Shown here: in pieces, positions 61,801-64,000 of the stretch
Numbering within the stretch: position 1 is the stretch's first letter
Layout: each line of letters begins with the position of its first letter
Origin: Stichopus chloronotus
Taxonomy: Eukaryota; Echinodermata; Holothuroidea; Aspidochirotida; Stichopodidae
Direction: 5' to 3'
NCBI GenBank assembly: GCA_021234535.1
Contig: CM037830.1
Coordinates: 16,609,116-16,673,115, forward strand
DNA: 64,000 nucleotides
The notes under the pieces: generated by a model
Database searches by the model: none
Seen by the model: only the letters and a program-made list of their open reading frames with translations
Told to the model about the DNA's origin: nothing
Translations under genes and position numbers: made by a program

Positions 61801-63799
61801 TGTGCATTATTTTATGAGTAATACATGGTCAATTTTAGAGTGATGAATACAATTAAAACATAGACTGGCAGTGTTTTGTCATCAACTATCTTTGACACAA
61901 AACAATTATGAGTACTTTGCCTATCATGCACAAACATTTTTGAAATGTTGTGAATTGTGTTTACCATTTCTTGGGGTTCATTTTCAATGAAAATGTAGCA
62001 ATTAACCAACCCAAATTTTCTTTCGTTTCTTCTTTCTCGTCAAAATCTTGCATTGTACGAAAAAATAGGTTAATCAATTGGATCTGTGCAATAACTGTAG
62101 GATAATGCATGAATGGGGGTTAATGCTATCACTGGATGTCCTCTTACTGCACCCTTGTGCATCGCTTGTATAAATCCCTGATCATGCAATATCCTTTAAA
62201 GCAAGGTCCACCGTTTGCTTAACCTTTCATTCAAAAGTGTGGAAGAGGACTGAAAAGGGGAAAGCTAGTATCAGCAAGTGTAGCTTAACATGTTGCAAGA
62301 TCTACTGCAAATTGCAAAACTTTGAAAATCTTAACTTTCCAAAATTTTTCATGAATTTTAGCACTGACAGTGCAGACAGGCATGGGAAAAACAAAACGAG
62401 TGGTTCTTTTCCTGCCGTTAAAAGAGAGAATGAAAGTTGAAACTGTTTACAAAAGTTCATATTCTTCAAAATTTTACATTGACTGTATGACTTGCAGAGG
62501 ATAATAAGTAAGGTAGCTGTATGCTAAGGCTGAGAGAAAGCAAAGCATAATCTCAAAAAACAATTTGAGGTGCTGCTTCCACATACCATTGAAACTTTCA
62601 CATTTCCTAAATTGCACTCACGAAGAATTTTTATCCCTGAGATAAAAGGTGAAGTACTTGTCCATTTTCTCCTTCGCCCCAGCAGATAAAGTCATGGCCA
62701 TCTTCCCTTTCTTTTGCTTAACATAATAGTCCATTTGTCCTCATGGTTCTTTGGTAATTTTGCCTTATTTGCTCTAAATCAATAAGATCCCCCTCAACAG
62801 ATTTAATCAAAAAGCCATGGTCAGTGCCCAAAGGGAGAATGAATATGTATGGCTTCGCTGTTGAAAAGCGAGAAGCTTGAAGTGTCCCTGGAGAATGCTT
62901 ACAGGCAAACATTTTTTTTTTTCTGCTTACAGCAATTAAGAAAGTAGTCTCCAATTGAAGTTTGTGACCTTTTGCATGAATTTATTGTTTTTAATTATTT
63001 GTTTATTTTTCATCATGATCCTCATGGATTAGGATTGATTCCAATGTCATGTCAGGGAAAATGTTAAAAGCATCTTTCATTTAGCTTTGCTTAATTATCA
63101 TATTCCTCTTTTCCTGATTTTCAAGTCAGTTTGGATTTTACAAGCACGGCATGTCTCTTTTCATTGCTCAGACATAGTGACATTTTCATGCAGAACTGTT
63201 GACATTGCCTTGGTGTTGCTGATTTCTTTGCGAGATGAATGTTTTACAACGTTCAAATGTAAAAAAAAAAATTTCAAGAATTAAGATTCCTTTGCACAAC
63301 ATTGACTTTTACAGAGAATATGATATGGGAATGCAGGCTCTCTCTTGATCTGTGTTAATTACTGCTTTAATAATCCTTTTAATAGGCTCTTTCATTTTCA
63401 ATGATCATACCAACCTATGCATTCATGATGATACAGTACATGTGTGTAAACGGCTGATAAACACCTTATCCTAGGGAAGGAAGTCTTGACAGATGTCATA
63501 TTTTGACTTGTCTTTGTACCTCATCAAATACAATCACCCTTTAGCTTTCAGATGGAGGTCAAAGGTCAATTGAAATAAACAGAGGTCGTTTTGTGAAATC
63601 CGCATACCTGTATTTTGGGTAGAAGCTTCCACTGCTGTGATGAAAATTGCATTCATTAGTTCCATTTGTTTTCAAGTATTTTTTTTTCATTTCATCCCCA
63701 GGGTGGCCTTCATTTTATGAAATGGCTGACAAAGGATCTGTCAAAATGAGGCCTGATCACTCATACGGTATGACACGGACAGAGACAGTGTGCGCTAAG
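46790..63799 (+). CDS. MSRB-like: peptide-methionine (R)-S-oxide reductase, MsrB (3' partial, 5 exons)
   Basis: MsrB reduces the R epimer of methionine sulfoxide in proteins, using thioredoxin. Joined exons (46790-46859, 54455-54551, 59219-59296, 61480-61508, 63702-63799) give 124 codons with matching phases. Visible family features are LTPVQYHVTQERGTERAFSG near 41-60, the first zinc CxxC (CIVC, Cys73 and Cys76), SGCGWPSF at 89-96 with the usual resolving Cys91, SYGM, and Cys122 of the second zinc pair at the last donor. The catalytic Cys or selenocysteine in the C-terminal RYCxNS block lies beyond the window. The N-terminus (MFRYVDVQDLTDSPVRRKYK) is hydrophilic with no evident signal peptide, suggesting a cytosolic or nuclear form. 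An in-frame TGA at 46775 fixes the ATG, which has G at -3. Confidence 0.92.
48100..49183. mobile_element. TTAA-family MITE copy, interrupted by a foldback element
   Basis: Two flanks, about 48100-48216 and 49004-49183, align in order to 51810-52104: tcaagtttcacatc, gcttgtactgg.tgtgt, then tcactcattaatg, attagcatg..aaggaaacttgacaggtttt. The right end is CCTCT followed by TTAA at 49184. The left terminus is diverged and not located. Confidence 0.7.
48217..48994. mobile_element. 778-bp foldback element with GAGACCGAA arrays
   Basis: AAAAAGTGT occurs on both sides (48208-48216 and 48995-49003), consistent with a 9-bp target duplication. The ends share CCTGCGAGACC in inverted orientation about 10 bases in. 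Next to the left end, a block of ggtccRYgagaccgaa...attcaaataa units is repeated (48300-48395). Next to the right end the same motif recurs inverted (accttcggtctcgagg, 48930-48985). No transposase frame is seen. Confidence 0.75.
51730..52108. mobile_element. TTAA-target MITE, 371 bp, complete
   Basis: The element 51734-52104 has perfect 17-bp terminal inverted repeats (AGAGGCTCATTGAGTTG) and TTAA on each side (51730-51733, 52105-52108). It is non-coding. The terminal AGAGG differs from the 31.7-kb family, so this is a separate TTAA family. Confidence 0.9.
54455..54551 (+). CDS. MSRB-like: MsrB exon 2
   Basis: Phase 1/2, acceptor ctacag and donor gtaact. KLTPVQYHVTQERGTE is the standard MsrB N-terminal block. 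Confidence 0.93.
54650..55250. repeat. palindromic dispersed repeat family A, complete copy
   Basis: The left arm (54655-54840) and right arm (55050-55245) are inverted relatives: gaaagtaccccagtagagag faces ctctctactggggcacttt, and gttgtggcatacattt faces aaatgcatgccgcaac. The centre holds a second inverted pair (ggtcatcaatgtttacct and aggtagacatcgatgacc). It sits about 100 bases behind MsrB exon 2. Confidence 0.8.
56940..57165 (-). repeat. possible hAT-like element end
   Basis: On the minus strand it begins CAGTGGTGTATCCAGGATTT and continues G-rich. This resembles the CAGTGGCGGATCCAGG-type ends of many dispersed DNA elements. No matching second end was found. Confidence 0.35.
58195..58500. 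repeat. degenerate tandem array of about 50-bp units in MsrB intron 2
   Basis: Five to six diverged units each contain 'tgttg.tgcctaa.c..tgttgca.c..aacatgatttgtgcac'. The phrase catgatttatgca recurs at 58245 and 58345, with looser versions after. Confidence 0.75.
59219..59296 (+). CDS. MSRB-like: MsrB exon 3: first zinc CxxC
   Basis: Phase 2/2, acceptor ctgacag and donor gtgagt. AFSGEYFDLKDDGHYHCIVC contains the zinc pair. Confidence 0.94.
60837..60868. repeat. interrupted (GT)n microsatellite
   Basis: Two GT runs are separated by catgc. Confidence 0.9.
61480..61508 (+). CDS. MSRB-like: MsrB exon 4: 29-nt micro-exon
   Basis: Phase 2/1, acceptor aaacag and donor gtaaga. It encodes SDEKFDSGC, the segment before GWPSF. 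Without it the frame and the SGCGWPSF motif would both be broken. Confidence 0.92.
63702..63799 (+). CDS. MSRB-like: MsrB exon 5
   Basis: Phase 1/0, acceptor ccccag and donor gtatta. It contains GWPSFYEMADKGSV and HSYGMTRTETVCAK. The next exon, beyond the window, should supply the second zinc Cys, the AHLGHVF-type block and the active site. Confidence 0.95.
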
Positions 63800-64000
63800 G
63801 TATTAGATAACTGTTCTATTCTTCACCATGTTCATAAAGATTATGAACAAACCATCCGAGGGATTGGCCACTGAAGAAAACTGACATGTCATAAAAATAT
63901 AAGAACATTTTCGTTGTGAAAGCTGTATCTCAGTAGCATGTTGTATGTGGAAGTTGTTGATTTTTAAGAAATATCTATTTCAAAATGGTAGGCCCGTATT

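Overview
This is an intron-rich, AT-rich animal nuclear genomic window. Two protein genes can be assembled from exons. All of their junctions follow GT/AG rules and all reading phases agree. Everything else is intronic or intergenic DNA full of mobile-element remnants and degenerate tandem repeats. The repeats (TTAA-target MITEs, a short LTR element, long degenerate 'minisatellite' introns) and the protein types fit a marine invertebrate deuterostome such as an echinoderm. That assignment is an inference and not something a single base proves.

Gene 1 (434-25957, + strand) is a sulfonylurea-receptor-type ABC transporter (ABCC8/ABCC9 family, the regulatory subunit of KATP channels). I reconstruct 30 coding exons giving 1374 in-frame codons and a TGA stop, followed by a CT-rich 3' UTR and an AATAAA at 26316. 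The N-terminal TMD0 (about 200 residues in relatives) lies upstream of the window. The order is: end of the L0 linker, TMD1 (exons 2-8), linker (8-9), NBD1 (10-15), linker and TMD2 (16-23), NBD2 (24-30). The nucleotide sites show the SUR/ABCC asymmetry: NBD1 has Asp at the catalytic-Glu position, and NBD2 has a Walker B Glu but a non-canonical FSVGQ signature.

The intergenic region, about 26.3-46.8 kb, has no gene I can support. It holds a degraded LINE reverse-transcriptase fragment (30.4-30.6 kb), a head-to-tail dimer of a 249-bp MITE sharing a central TTAA (31.7-32.2 kb), an unexplained 93-bp (31-codon) repeat (32.5-32.7 kb), and a young, non-coding LTR element in reverse orientation (37.8-40.2 kb).

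Gene 2 (46790 to beyond 63799, + strand) is a peptide-methionine (R)-S-oxide reductase (MsrB). Five coding exons give 124 codons and the gene continues past the window end, so the catalytic Cys/Sec exon is not visible. Its introns contain a TTAA MITE (51.7 kb), a second copy of the same family interrupted by a 778-bp foldback element with an apparent 9-bp target duplication (48.2-49.0 kb), a roughly 600-bp palindromic repeat (54.65-55.25 kb) and a degenerate 50-bp tandem array (58.2-58.5 kb).

The two genes lie head-to-tail about 20.8 kb apart and no functional link is implied. I found no wholly new system. The most unusual items are the nested foldback insertion, the TTAA dimer, and a near-perfect 40-bp hairpin in SUR intron 24.
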